A DNA stretch of 48,570 bases from contig RFMI01000069.1 of assembly GCA_009927815.1 (NCBI GenBank), forward strand, positions 1 through 48,570, in the 5' to 3' direction. Source of the stretch: Betaproteobacteria bacterium. Lineage in GTDB: Bacteria; Pseudomonadota; Gammaproteobacteria; Burkholderiales; UBA3065. The notes below the pieces were generated by a model, which was not told the origin of the DNA, searched no databases, and was given only the letters and a program-made list of their open reading frames with translations. This document shows, one piece after another, positions 9,227 to 18,007 of this stretch. The translations under genes were made by a program, and so were the position numbers. Every line of letters begins with the position of its first letter. Position 1 is the first letter of the stretch.

Positions 9227-10158
9227 GGGCCCCTCCCAATGTCGTCATTTCGGCGATCACTGCCGACCATTGGCACGCGCAGACGCTGCCCGCCACGGCT
9301 CAACCAGACCTCGTCATCGCTCACTCGCTCGACGCGCCAGCCGCCATCGAAGACGCTATCGCCGACCGTGACTGCCTGCACCTCGCCGTGGCGACCATCG
9401 ATCAACGCAATCAGACGCCCGGGGATTCCCAGTGTGCCGAGCAAGCGCACACGCGGGTACGTGCTGCCGCGGGACTCCAGTGATCGTTCGTTCACCCTGG
9501 GTGAGAGCGTCGTCGCAAAAGGATCGATGCCGTGTTGCGGCCAGCTGAACGCCGCTGCGGCGCCATCCGGCAAGCGGATCTCAGGCGTCCGCTGCGACAG
9601 CACCAAGGCCACCCGGTCACCGGCCATCGACTGCGAATCGCTTTGCCAGCGCAACTCGCGAATCAACCAAGGCTGCGTCCTGACCTGTTGCGTCAACCAA
9701 GTACCGATCGCGTTGAAACTGCCGCGCAATTCAACAGACATCACGGCCGAAGCCGCGGGGCCTTGCTCCGGACGGAGACCCAGCACCTCGAGCTCGGCCT
9801 CCGCAGCGCTCTTCTGCAAGTCCAGCACCCGCTCGGACACCGAGAGCGGCGCCTGCGCACGAGACGCCTCGCCAGCAGAAGCCGGATGCTCGCTAGCCAA
9901 GTGTCGCCGCACGCGCATCGAGCGAGCCGCAGTCTCGGCCGTCCGCAGCGCTGTTTGATGGACTTGAATCGCCCCCTCCAGCGCATTCAGCTGCTGCCAG
10001 CGCGGCCACAGGCCAAACCCCGCCATAGCCGCGATTAAGCCCGCGAGCAGCGCGGGCGCGAGACTCTGCAGCGACGGTCGAGGCCAAGCCGGCCACAGCG
10101 GTGGCGGGCGCTCACCACCCGCATCGGATGCGAACCGCAACCGCAGCGACTCAGCCAT
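9223..10158 (-). CDS. PilO-PilP fusion protein of the type IV pilus alignment complex
   Basis: The 311-residue protein occupies the positions normally held by separate pilO and pilP. Residues about 30-53 form one inner-membrane helix. A short coiled coil and a ferredoxin-like PilO domain follow to about residue 200. After a linker the PilP signature DPFAT appears. The C-terminal 80 residues look like the PilP homology-region beta-sandwich (RVRLLGTLGIPGRLIALI, then a VTVGD...DGGWRVERVSDDEVWL repeat-like end). The PilP lipoprotein signal peptide and its N-terminal segment are absent. The start is ATG at 10158, overlapping the pilN stop by 1 nt. A GTG one codon upstream is possible. No frameshift is apparent, so I read this as a true fusion. 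Confidence 0.85.
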   Translation of the reverse strand: MAESLRLRFASDAGGERPPPLWPAWPRPSLQSLAPALLAGLIAAMAGFGLWPRWQQLNALEGAIQVHQTALRTAETAARSMRVRRHLASEHPASAGEASRAQAPLSVSERVLDLQKSAAEAELEVLGLRPEQGPAASAVMSVELRGSFNAIGTWLTQQVRTQPWLIRELRWQSDSQSMAGDRVALVLSQRTPEIRLPDGAAAAFSWPQHGIDPFATTLSPRVNERSLESRGSTYPRVRLLGTLGIPGRLIALIDGRHGEVQAVTVGDSVFDGGWRVERVSDDEVWLSRGGQRLRVPMVGSDRRNDDIGRGP

Positions 10159-10718
10159 CACTTAGCCTCCGGCACCGAGTGGACCCCGCCGGAGGCGTCG
10201 GGCAAGCGGGCTCGGACTTCGAACAGCAGCCAGCCGGACGGCACGTTGTCGCGGTGCACGTCGACCAGACTGGCTTGGGTGACCACGCCAGCGGCGTCCA
10301 GCGCCGAGAACCAAGCGCCGATTTGCGAATGCGAGCGGGCCCGCCCACCGATGCGGAGACCCGAGTCATCGTGGTGCAACAACTGCAGCGACAGGCCAGG
10401 CTGGGCGATGCGCCGCAAACCGTCGAGCAAGGCCAGCACGGCGACCGACTGTCGACGGTCTTCCATGGATTGGCTGAGGCGCTGCCTGTCGTCCGCGAGG
10501 TTGCGACGTTGCGCCATGACGCTGGCATTACGCGTGTCCAGGGCTGTGACACGTTCGGACAGTTCACGGTCGAGACCTTGGCGATCGCGGATGGCCTCAA
10601 CAAGGCCGAACCAGCCGACGCCAACCAACAGGACGCCTGTAGCCAAAGCCACCGACAGCATCGATACCGATTGCGCCGGGGCTTGGGCCCGGCGAGGCGC
10701 AAGATTGATCGTGATCAT
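10158..10718 (-). CDS. pilN: Type IV pilus assembly protein PilN
   Basis: PilN is an inner-membrane protein whose short cytoplasmic N-terminus binds PilM. The 186-residue product starts with the family signature MITINLAPRR. One membrane helix follows (about 20-42) and then a periplasmic coiled coil with a compact C-terminal domain. I chose the ATG at 10718 because it begins the INLAP-type PilM-binding motif and overlaps the pilM stop by 4 nt. The open frame extends 35 codons further into pilM without family similarity. Confidence 0.92.
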   Translation of the reverse strand: MITINLAPRRAQAPAQSVSMLSVALATGVLLVGVGWFGLVEAIRDRQGLDRELSERVTALDTRNASVMAQRRNLADDRQRLSQSMEDRRQSVAVLALLDGLRRIAQPGLSLQLLHHDDSGLRIGGRARSHSQIGAWFSALDAAGVVTQASLVDVHRDNVPSGWLLFEVRARLPDASGGVHSVPEAK

Positions 10719-11647
10719 GACAGGCCTCGCAGTGCCAGGCCGTATGCGGTCAACCACGCGCCCCCGAGCCCCGCATCTACAGAGCCAGGGTCTGGCGGCA
10801 TTTGCGGCACGTGAAACATGCATCCAGGCTGACCGGCCTGCAACGCTGCCAGCCGATCCGGGTCGGCTGCAGAGCCCGCTACGGCAATTCCCGTCGACCG
10901 GACATCGTCCCGAGCGGGCAGGCTACTCAATGCCACCTGCAACTCGTCCAGCCACTGGGTGAGCGCACCGACGCTGCTCGGGGCTGCAGCCAGTTCACGT
11001 GATGTGACCACGCCTGACTCAGCCGGGCTGATGACGCGAGTCGCACGTTGACCGCAGTCGATCAAAACGTCACGGACATGCTGCGGAGACCAGAGCTCCA
11101 GCGCGCGCCGCTCGGCATAGGGGTTGAGATCGACCACCTGGGCCCGCAAGCCGACGGCATTGAGCAGGGCCATGCGCTGGTCGACAGTCTCGCGGCGGAC
11201 CGCCACCAGACAGACCGGATGCCCTATCGCATCGGCCGGACCCGAGCGATGCCAATCGAGTTGCAGACCAGCCGGCGACACCGGCAGAACGGCTGCTGCC
11301 TGCCGCTGGACTGCCGCATCAAAGCGCTGAGCGTCGCCATCGTCATCCGCCGGGATGACGATGCGGCGGGTGATCGCGGTGCTGCCCGGCAGGCCCACCA
11401 CCACCTCGACCGCACGAAACGGTAAATCCCGCAGTGCGATGCGGATGGCGTCAAGCGCCGACGCGCTCCCGTCGGCAGAATCGAGCGGCATCGCCGCCCA
11501 AGCGTGCGCCTCGAGCCGGGGGCCCGCGCGCCCAGACCGCAGACTCACCACACGGACGGCACTGGCGCCGATATCCAGCCCCACCCCCCGCCGTCCATGC
11601 CAATGTGATAGCCCGTTGCAGACACGCTGTAAGCCGGTGACAAACAT
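10715..11647 (-). CDS. pilM: Type IV pilus assembly protein PilM
   Basis: PilM is an actin-like cytoplasmic ATP-binding protein that docks to PilN. The 310-residue product shows the phosphate-1 motif GVGLDIGASAVRVVSLR, the VVVGLPGSTAITRRI segment and a second nucleotide-binding segment around DVLIDCGQRATRV. It is somewhat shorter than typical PilM (about 350). The ATG at 11647 opens the operon. The 104 bp to the divergent ponA gene should contain both promoters, although I could not assign clear -35/-10 pairs. Confidence 0.9.
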   Translation of the reverse strand: MFVTGLQRVCNGLSHWHGRRGVGLDIGASAVRVVSLRSGRAGPRLEAHAWAAMPLDSADGSASALDAIRIALRDLPFRAVEVVVGLPGSTAITRRIVIPADDDGDAQRFDAAVQRQAAAVLPVSPAGLQLDWHRSGPADAIGHPVCLVAVRRETVDQRMALLNAVGLRAQVVDLNPYAERRALELWSPQHVRDVLIDCGQRATRVISPAESGVVTSRELAAAPSSVGALTQWLDELQVALSSLPARDDVRSTGIAVAGSAADPDRLAALQAGQPGCMFHVPQMPPDPGSVDAGLGGAWLTAYGLALRGLS

Positions 11648-11751
11648 TTACCGCCATCCCTGTCGTAGGATTGATGCCCGTGTGGATTGCAACCCTGGCG
11701 GCCGCCAATGGCAATTCGTCATCTGACCGATAAGCCGGCAAGGACCTGAAA

Positions 11752-14052
11752 TTGAACGCGAAACGCATGGCAGTCGGGCTCCTGCTGGTGGCGCTGACCC
11801 TGGTCCTGAGCGGCGGCATGCTGGGCGCCTTTGCCGCCTTCATGACCTACCCGAAGCTACCCTCGCTAGAGGTGCTCACCGATTACCGACCCAAACTGCC
11901 GCTGCGCATCGTCTCCGACGACGGCAAGGTGATCGGCGAGTTTGGCGAGGAACGCCGCTCGGTGGTGCGCTTCAAGGACGTGCCGAGATCGCTGGTCGAC
12001 GCCATCCTCGCTGCCGAAGACGAGCGCTTCTACCAACACGGCGGCATCGACTACGCGGGTGTGCTGCGGGCGATGCTGGTCAACTTCGTCTCCGGCGAGA
12101 CCCGCCAGGGTGCCAGCACCATCACCATGCAGGTGGCGAAAAACTTCTTCCTGTCGAGTGAGCGGACGCTGACCCGCAAATTCAATGAAGCGCTGCTGTC
12201 CTACAAGATTGAGTCGAACCTGAGTAAGGACCAGATCCTCGAGCTCTACATCAACCAAATCTACCTCGGCCAACGCAGCTATGGTTTTGCAGCCGCCGCC
12301 CGCACCTACTTCGGCAAAGATCTGAAACAGCTGAGCATCGCCGAAACCGCCATGCTCGCCGGACTGCCCAAGGCGCCGTCGACCGGCAACCCGATCACCA
12401 ACCCACGACGCGCGCGCGCACGTATGCAATATGTGTTGGAGCGCATGCACTCGCTGAAGAAGATCAGCACAGCGCAATACGAGCAGGCTCGCGACGAAAA
12501 CGTCGCAGTGCGGGCCTCGCGCAACTCTGTCGACAACGCAGACTTTGTCGCCGAGATGGTCCGGCGTGACATGGTCGAGCGCTTCGGCGACGCCGCATAC
12601 ATTAGCGGCATCACCGTCTACACCACCATCGACTCGCGCCACCAGGCCGCCGCGCAAGCTGCCCTGCGCAAAGGCGTTTTGGACTATGAGGCGCGACACG
12701 GCTGGCGCGGGCCGGCGAAGTGGCTGAACCTGCCGGAAGTGCCCGACTTGGCCGACAAGGCGATCGACGAAGCGCTGCAGGACCAGTTGCCGATTGGCGG
12801 TCTGCAAGCGGCGGTGGTGGTTACCGTGACGCCCAAGGAGATTCGCGCGCGCACCCGGCTCGGCGAGGTGCTGACCCTCGGTGCCGACAGCCTGACAGTG
12901 GCCAAAGCCTTCCTCGGCGAGAAGGTGCCCGCGGCCAAACGTCTGCAGCGCGGCTCCGAAGTCTGGCTGCGGCCCACCGACGCGGGCGGCTGGGTGCTGA
13001 GTCAGTTGCCCGAAGCCGAGGCGGCACTGGTCTCAGTCGACCCTCACGATGGCGCCATCCGCTCGCTGGCAGGCGGCTTCGATGCCGGCCGTAACCAGTT
13101 CAACCACGTCACCCAAGCGTGGCGTCAACCCGGCTCGTCGTTCAAGCCCTTCATCTACTCGGCGGCATTGGAAAAAGGCTACAACCCCGCCACCATCGTT
13201 GAAGATGCTCCGCTGCATTTCGACGCCAGTGTCACCGGCAGCGAGGCCTGGAACCCGCAGAACTACGACGGCAATTTCGACGGCCCGCTGCGGCTAAGGG
13301 TCGCTCTGGCAAAGTCCAAGAACATGGTCGCCATCCGCGTTTTGCAGGCCATCACGCCGCTGTACGCGCAGCAATGGATCACCCGCTTCGGCTTCGACGC
13401 GCAGCGCAACCCGGCTTACCTGAGTCTGGCGCTCGGTTCGGGAGCGGTCACGCCGCTGCAGATGGTGGGTGGCTATGCGATCTTGGCGAATGGGGGTCAC
13501 CGGGTAGCCCCCTACCTAGTCAAAAAGGTGATCGACAGCAAGGGCCGCCTCCTTGCCATCGCCAAACCGAAGGTGGTGGGCGTGGATGCCGAGCCCGTGA
13601 TCGAGCCGCGCAATGCCTGGCTAATGACCAGCCTCCTGCGTGATGTGGTGCGCATGGGCACCGCCACCCGCGCCATGAGCCTCGGCCGCGCCGACCTCGC
13701 CGGCAAGACCGGCACCACCAACGACAACGTCGACGCCTGGTTTGCCGGCTATACCCCGGGGTTGGTGGCTGTGAGCTGGATCGGTTTCGACCAACCGAAG
13801 AGCCTCGGCTCAAAGGAGACCGGTGGAGCGGCTGCATTGCCAATCTGGATCGACTACATGAAGACCGCCCTGCAAGGCGTGCCGGAGCAGTTCATGCCGG
13901 AACCCGAAGGCATCGCTCAGGCGATCATCGACCCTGCCAGCGGCCGCTTTGCTGCCAGTGGCCTGATCGAGTACTTCTACGAAGAGCAGACGCCGGCGGC
14001 GCAAGCGGCTGCGCAAGAACCCAACCCCGCGACCACGGTCGAGACCCCATGA
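11752..14052 (+). CDS. ponA: Penicillin-binding protein 1A, bifunctional peptidoglycan synthase
   Basis: The 766-residue class A PBP polymerises and crosslinks peptidoglycan. One N-terminal membrane helix (about 10-32) is followed by a GT51 glycosyltransferase domain with AAEDERFYQHGG (catalytic Glu near 89) and GASTITMQVAKN. An OB-like insertion leads to the transpeptidase with S462-S-F-K, SKN and KTGTT motifs. The TTG at 11752 is chosen because AAGGA lies about 8 bp upstream. An ATG five codons further on is too far from it. The gene is divergent from pilM, a standard proteobacterial arrangement, and overlaps the next gene by 4 nt. Confidence 0.95.
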   Translation: MNAKRMAVGLLLVALTLVLSGGMLGAFAAFMTYPKLPSLEVLTDYRPKLPLRIVSDDGKVIGEFGEERRSVVRFKDVPRSLVDAILAAEDERFYQHGGIDYAGVLRAMLVNFVSGETRQGASTITMQVAKNFFLSSERTLTRKFNEALLSYKIESNLSKDQILELYINQIYLGQRSYGFAAAARTYFGKDLKQLSIAETAMLAGLPKAPSTGNPITNPRRARARMQYVLERMHSLKKISTAQYEQARDENVAVRASRNSVDNADFVAEMVRRDMVERFGDAAYISGITVYTTIDSRHQAAAQAALRKGVLDYEARHGWRGPAKWLNLPEVPDLADKAIDEALQDQLPIGGLQAAVVVTVTPKEIRARTRLGEVLTLGADSLTVAKAFLGEKVPAAKRLQRGSEVWLRPTDAGGWVLSQLPEAEAALVSVDPHDGAIRSLAGGFDAGRNQFNHVTQAWRQPGSSFKPFIYSAALEKGYNPATIVEDAPLHFDASVTGSEAWNPQNYDGNFDGPLRLRVALAKSKNMVAIRVLQAITPLYAQQWITRFGFDAQRNPAYLSLALGSGAVTPLQMVGGYAILANGGHRVAPYLVKKVIDSKGRLLAIAKPKVVGVDAEPVIEPRNAWLMTSLLRDVVRMGTATRAMSLGRADLAGKTGTTNDNVDAWFAGYTPGLVAVSWIGFDQPKSLGSKETGGAAALPIWIDYMKTALQGVPEQFMPEPEGIAQAIIDPASGRFAASGLIEYFYEEQTPAAQAAAQEPNPATTVETP

Positions 14053-14651
14053 GCCGCGACCTGCCGCCACGCTTCCAGCGCGAAGCCATCGCCCAAGCTG
14101 CGGCGCGGATGATCGCTGAGGATGGCTTGCACGACTACGCGCTGGCCAAGCGCAAAGCGGCCCGACAACTGGGCGTCACTGGCAACCAGCAACTGCCGAA
14201 TAACGACGAGATCGATGCTGCGCTGCGCGCCTACCGCGAAGTGTTTCAAACCGGGACCCACCCCGAACTCCTGTACGAACTGCGCAGCATCGCAGCTCAG
14301 GTGATGCAAGAACTGGCCACCTATCAACCGCAACTGACCGGCTCCGTGCTCGCAGGCACGGCCGGACCCGAATCCGACATCAACCTATTGTTGTTCGCCG
14401 ATAGCGACAAAGACGTCGAGATCGATCTGCTCAACCGCGGCATCCCGTTTGAGACTGGCGAGCGCAAACGCCAGCTGCGCGGAGAGACTCGCAAGGTGCC
14501 AGTGCTCACCGTGTTCGTCGGTGACGCCGTCGTCAACCTTGAGGTGCTGGAGCCCCGCGACCGCTTCGACCGACCGCGTGGCAACGGCAACCGCGCCGAG
14601 CGCGCCGATCTACCCGCTGTTCAACAGTTGCTGGACAGCCAGCCCGACTGA
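14049..14651 (+). CDS. Nucleotidyltransferase-like protein of unknown function
   Basis: The 200-residue cytoplasmic protein has a helical N-terminal third (AIAQAAARMIAEDGLHDYALAKRKAARQLG). It is followed by a segment resembling the minimal nucleotidyltransferase core, with LTGSVLAGTAGPESDINLLLF near residues 95-116 in the place of the G-S...D-x-D motif. The second acidic residue is Asn here. A later KVPVLTVFVG strand could hold the third position but has no Asp. The ATG overlaps the ponA stop (ATGA), so the two are co-translated. I do not recognise a specific function. Homologues next to ponA in Betaproteobacteria are sometimes mislabelled as Mur ligases, and no Mur ligase motif is visible. 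Confidence 0.75.
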   Translation: MSRDLPPRFQREAIAQAAARMIAEDGLHDYALAKRKAARQLGVTGNQQLPNNDEIDAALRAYREVFQTGTHPELLYELRSIAAQVMQELATYQPQLTGSVLAGTAGPESDINLLLFADSDKDVEIDLLNRGIPFETGERKRQLRGETRKVPVLTVFVGDAVVNLEVLEPRDRFDRPRGNGNRAERADLPAVQQLLDSQPD

Positions 14652-14670
14652 CCATTGTCGCATCAGCCCC

Positions 14671-14700
14671 TTGCCGGATCGGCAGAGGCACGCGTACAAT
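14671..14700 (+). promoter_or_regulatory. Probable sigma-70 promoter of the rpsP operon
   Basis: TTGCCG at 14671-14676 and TACAAT at 14695-14700 are separated by 18 bp and lie 35 bp upstream of the rpsP ATG. Each hexamer is one or two mismatches from the sigma-70 consensus. The position between ponA's partner gene and a ribosomal operon fits. It is a sequence reading only. Confidence 0.6.
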
Positions 14701-14735
14701 CGCGGGTTCTTTTGATTCCTCACAGGATTTCAGCC

Positions 14736-14984
14736 ATGGTCGTTATTCGTCTGGCTCGCGGTGGCGCCAAGCACCGTCCGTTTTACAGCGTGGTGGTGAC
14801 TGACTCGCGCAATCGTCGCGACGGACGCTTCATCGAGCGCGTTGGCCATTACAACCCGATCGCTAGCGGCGCCGAGCAAGGCCTGCGCATCGACACCGCC
14901 CGCGTCAGCGAGTGGGTTGCCAAGGGCGCGCAAGTTTCGCCGACCGTTCAGCGCCTGATCAAGAGCGGTGCAGCTGCCGCCTGA
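14736..14984 (+). CDS. rpsP: 30S ribosomal protein S16
   Basis: The 82-residue product starts [20 protein letters not shown], the S16 signature, and contains [10 protein letters not shown] and the C-terminal [19 protein letters not shown]. The ATG at 14736 matches the conserved protein start. The longer open frame upstream has no similarity and includes the predicted promoter. It is the first gene of rpsP-rimM-trmD-rplS, and its end overlaps rimM by 17 nt. Confidence 0.98.
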   Translation: MVVIRLARGGAKHRPFYSVVVTDSRNRRDGRFIERVGHYNPIASGAEQGLRIDTARVSEWVAKGAQVSPTVQRLIKSGAAAA

Positions 14985-15477
14985 TCAGCCGGTGGTGATG
15001 GGCCGGCTGACGGCCCCGTACGGCATCCGCGGATTCATTCGCGTGCAGGTGTTCACCGAGACGCTCGACAGTCTGCTGGACCATCCGCAGTGGTTAGTGG
15101 GACGCGGCGGCGAGTGGCAGGCGAGGCAGGTGGTGGAAGCCGACGTGCATGGCGACGGTTTGGTGGTGTTGCTGGACGGCGTGACCACCCCAGAAGCAGC
15201 GAAGCTGCTGCGGGGGTGCGAGGTGGCGGTGCCCCGTGGCGACCTGCCACCTGCTGAGGATGACGAGGTGTATTGGGTCGACTTGGTCGGCTGCGAAGTG
15301 ATCAACCGAGAGGGTGTGAACTTCGGTCGTATCGTCGAACTGATGGAAACCGGCGCCAACGACGTGCTGGTGGTGCGCGGTGATCGGGAACGCCTGATCC
15401 CGTACATCGACCGCGTAGTGGAGGCGGTCGATCTGGATGCAAAGCGTGTCCGGGTCGATTGGCCGGAGGATTTCTAG
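14968..15477 (+). CDS. rimM: Ribosome maturation factor RimM
   Basis: RimM binds S19 and assists maturation of the 30S head. The 169-residue product has the N-terminal barrel signature [18 protein letters not shown] and a C-terminal PRC-barrel ([15 protein letters not shown], then [17 protein letters not shown]). The GTG at 14968 gives an N-terminal extension that aligns with other RimM proteins and overlaps rpsP by 17 nt. GTG at 14992 or 14995 or ATG at 14998 are shorter alternatives. Confidence 0.93.
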   Translation: MQLPPDQPVVMGRLTAPYGIRGFIRVQVFTETLDSLLDHPQWLVGRGGEWQARQVVEADVHGDGLVVLLDGVTTPEAAKLLRGCEVAVPRGDLPPAEDDEVYWVDLVGCEVINREGVNFGRIVELMETGANDVLVVRGDRERLIPYIDRVVEAVDLDAKRVRVDWPEDF

Positions 15478-15492
15478 CGAGACGGGGGCGGC

Positions 15493-16287
15493 GTGCGGTT
15501 CGATGTGATCACGCTGTTTCCGGAGTTGGTGGCGGCAGTAGCCGGTGGCGGAATCACCGGTCGCGCGTTTGAACGCGGCTTGGCGCAGTTGCAGACGTGG
15601 AATCCGCGCGATTTCACGACCGACAACTACCGCACGGTCGACGACCGCCCCTACGGCGGCGGCCCCGGCATGGTGATGTTGGCCGAGCCGCTGGAGCAGG
15701 CGATCGCCGCAGCGCGTCAAGCGCAGCGGGACGCGGGAATCACTGACCCGCGCGTGGTGCACATGAGTCCGCAAGGGCGCGTGCTGGACCACCGAACGGT
15801 GGTGGACATGGCGCAACGCCCGGGGCTGATCCTCCTGGCGGGGCGCTACGAAGGGATCGACCAGCGCTTGATCGAGCGCGAGGTGGATGAAGAAGTGTCG
15901 ATCGGGGACTATGTGCTGAGCGGCGGTGAGCTGCCGGCGATGGTCCTGATCGACGCCGTGGTCCGGCATCTTCCGGGCGCGGTCAACGATGCGCAGTCGG
16001 TGGTCGAGGAATCGTTCGCTGACGGGCTGCTGGATTGCCCGCACTACACCCGGCCGGAGGTCGACCACCACGGCGAGGCAGTACCCGCGGTGCTGATGTC
16101 TGGGCACCACGAGGCGATCCGTCGCTGGCGCCTCAAGCAGAGTCTGGGCCGAACGCTCGCGCGCCGTCCCGACCTGTTGCATCATCGGCGACTGACTGAG
16201 GCGGAATCCGGGCTGCTGGCCGAGTATCAGCAGGAACAGGATTCCGGCAAGAAAAACGTCCGGGACACCGGCAAGGAGAAGACATGA
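15493..16287 (+). CDS. trmD: tRNA (guanine37-N1)-methyltransferase
   Basis: TrmD methylates G37 next to the anticodon using S-adenosylmethionine, which prevents frameshifting. The 264-residue product begins [11 protein letters not shown] and contains [11 protein letters not shown]. The trefoil-knot SAM site is [20 protein letters not shown] followed by [14 protein letters not shown]. The start is GTG at 15493 with a G-rich Shine-Dalgarno stretch upstream, 15 bp after rimM. The end overlaps rplS by 4 nt. Confidence 0.97.
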   Translation: MRFDVITLFPELVAAVAGGGITGRAFERGLAQLQTWNPRDFTTDNYRTVDDRPYGGGPGMVMLAEPLEQAIAAARQAQRDAGITDPRVVHMSPQGRVLDHRTVVDMAQRPGLILLAGRYEGIDQRLIEREVDEEVSIGDYVLSGGELPAMVLIDAVVRHLPGAVNDAQSVVEESFADGLLDCPHYTRPEVDHHGEAVPAVLMSGHHEAIRRWRLKQSLGRTLARRPDLLHHRRLTEAESGLLAEYQQEQDSGKKNVRDTGKEKT

Positions 16288-16667
16288 ACCTCATCGAGCA
16301 ACTGGAACACGAAGAAATCGCCCGCCTGGGCAAGACCCTTCCCAACTTTGCACCCGGCGACACCGTCGTCGTGCAAGTGAAGGTGAAGGAAGGTAACCGC
16401 GAGCGTCTGCAGGCGTTCGAAGGCGTGGTCATCGCCAAGCGTAACCGTGGTCTGAATTCGGCCTTCACCGTGCGCAAGCTATCGGCTGGCGAAGGCGTCG
16501 AGCGGACCTTCCAAACGCACTCGCCGCTGGTCGCCAGCGTGGAAGTGAAGCGCCGCGGTGACGTCCGTCGTGCCAAGCTCTACTACCTGCGCGGTCGCAC
16601 CGGCAAGGCTGCCCGCATCAAGGAAAAGCTGTCGTACGCGAGCAAGGCTCAAGCCGTCAGCGAGTAA
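16284..16667 (+). CDS. rplS: 50S ribosomal protein L19
   Basis: The 127-residue L19 sits at the 30S-50S interface. Recognisable segments are the N-terminal [55 protein letters not shown] and [20 protein letters not shown]. The ATG overlaps the trmD stop (ATGA). It closes the rpsP-rimM-trmD-rplS operon, and xerD follows after 26 bp on the same strand. Confidence 0.98.
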   Translation: MNLIEQLEHEEIARLGKTLPNFAPGDTVVVQVKVKEGNRERLQAFEGVVIAKRNRGLNSAFTVRKLSAGEGVERTFQTHSPLVASVEVKRRGDVRRAKLYYLRGRTGKAARIKEKLSYASKAQAVSE

Positions 16668-16693
16668 GCGACGGTGCGGCGTCCAGCGCGCTA

Positions 16694-17593
16694 TTGCGCG
16701 CGGACGACCGCGACCAACTCGACCGTTTCTGCGACGCTCTCTGGCTGGAGGACGGCCTCTCGCCGCGCACTCTGGCCAGTTATCGGGCCGACCTGACACA
16801 GTTCGCCGTATGGTTGGCCCCTCGCACTGACAGTCTGCTGTCGGCGGGAAGCGCCGACATCGCCGCGTACCTCGCCCACTTGTTTGGCCCCCGCGGACTC
16901 AAAGCCCGCTCGGCCGCGCGCGCAGTGTCGAGCCTACGACGCTTCTATGGCCGACTGTGCCGGGATGGACTCTGCGCCACCGATCCGACCGCGCACACCG
17001 CCAGCCCGAAACTGCCGCGCAGTCTGCCGAAGAGTCTGACCGAGGCCGAAGTCGAGTCGCTGCTGGCCGCACCCGACATGAACAGCGCCGAAGGTCTACG
17101 CGACCGCGCCATGCTGGAGGTGCTTTACGCCACCGGCCTGCGTGTCTCGGAGCTGGTCAATCTGCCGCTAGCGGCCGTCAGCATGGACATGGGTGTGGTG
17201 CGAGTGTTGGGCAAGGGCGCCAAGGAGCGACTGGTACCTCTCGGTGAGGCCGCACTCGACTGGATCAGTCGTTACCACCGCGACGCGCGCCCAGCCTTAC
17301 TGGATGGACGCAACAGCCAGGCACTGTTCGTCACCCGATTGGGCGCACCGATGAGCCGGCAGTTCTTCTGGCAGCGGCTCAAGCGCTACGCCCTGCGCGC
17401 CGGGATCCACAGCGCGGTATCCCCGCACGTGTTGCGCCACGCCTTCGCCACGCATCTGCTCAATCACGGCGCCGATCTGCGCGTGGTGCAATTGCTGCTG
17501 GGCCACGCCGACATCTCGACCACGCAAATCTACACCCACGTCGCTCGCGAGCGGCTCAAACAACTGCACCGCCAACACCATCCGCGGGGCTAG
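16694..17593 (+). CDS. xerD: Tyrosine recombinase XerD
   Basis: XerD acts with XerC at dif to resolve chromosome dimers under FtsK control. The 299-residue protein has an N-terminal SAM-like DNA-binding domain starting LDRFCDALWLEDGLSPRTL. The catalytic domain has R (ATGLRVSELV), K (VLGKGAKER), HxxR (SPHVLRHAFATHLL), H (LLGHADISTTQIY) and the nucleophile Tyr of QIYTHV. The WLEDGLS N-terminus matches XerD more than XerC, and xerC is present at 29741. The start is TTG at 16694. No ATG or GTG fits the family N-terminus. It ends in a convergent 4 nt overlap with folB. Confidence 0.93.
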   Translation: MRADDRDQLDRFCDALWLEDGLSPRTLASYRADLTQFAVWLAPRTDSLLSAGSADIAAYLAHLFGPRGLKARSAARAVSSLRRFYGRLCRDGLCATDPTAHTASPKLPRSLPKSLTEAEVESLLAAPDMNSAEGLRDRAMLEVLYATGLRVSELVNLPLAAVSMDMGVVRVLGKGAKERLVPLGEAALDWISRYHRDARPALLDGRNSQALFVTRLGAPMSRQFFWQRLKRYALRAGIHSAVSPHVLRHAFATHLLNHGADLRVVQLLLGHADISTTQIYTHVARERLKQLHRQHHPRG

Positions 17594-17952
17594 CTTCGGC
17601 CGGTCGCCTGGCGCTCGATGCGCACGCCAAGCCGCGCCACACCACGAATCAGATTGAGTTTGGCCACGCTCACCTTGACCCAAGGCGCACCGAATTCGCC
17701 AAGGACAATGTCAGCGATGTGCTCAGCCAAACGCTCGAGCAGTAAAAAGTGGTTGACCGCCAGACTCTCGCGAATACGGGCCACCACCTCGCCGTAGTCG
17801 ATGGTGTCGTCCAGGTCGTCGCTGCTCGCGGCGTCTGGACCCGGAATCCCAATATGGATATCCAGCTGGATGGTCTGCGGGACCTTGCGCTCCCACTCGT
17901 ACACGCCGACCAGCGTGTCGATGCGGAATTCCTCGATGAAGATGACGTCCAT
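17590..17952 (-). CDS. folB: Dihydroneopterin aldolase
   Basis: FolB splits 7,8-dihydroneopterin to 6-hydroxymethyl-dihydropterin and glycolaldehyde in folate synthesis. The 120-residue product has the family start MDVIFIEEFRIDTLVGVYEWER, the IDYGEVVARI strand, LLERLAEHIA with the conserved Glu, and VSVAKLNLIRGVARLGV. I chose the ATG at 17952, since the open frame to 18024 adds 24 residues without similarity. It is divergent from plsY by 55 bp, with convergent overlap on xerD. A pterin gene is also pertinent to H4MPT, but this one looks like an ordinary folate enzyme. Confidence 0.93.
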   Translation of the reverse strand: MDVIFIEEFRIDTLVGVYEWERKVPQTIQLDIHIGIPGPDAASSDDLDDTIDYGEVVARIRESLAVNHFLLLERLAEHIADIVLGEFGAPWVKVSVAKLNLIRGVARLGVRIERQATGRS

Positions 17953-18007
17953 CTGCGACAATCCATGGGTCAAAAAATGGGCCGCCAAGTTTAGTGGAGT
18001 CCGCCTG

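Noticed and set aside
16694-17593. XerD or XerC (29741-30655) as an integrase of a mobile element.
   Set aside because: Both have the chromosomal Xer length and motifs, lie in housekeeping contexts, and have no flanking repeats or phage genes.
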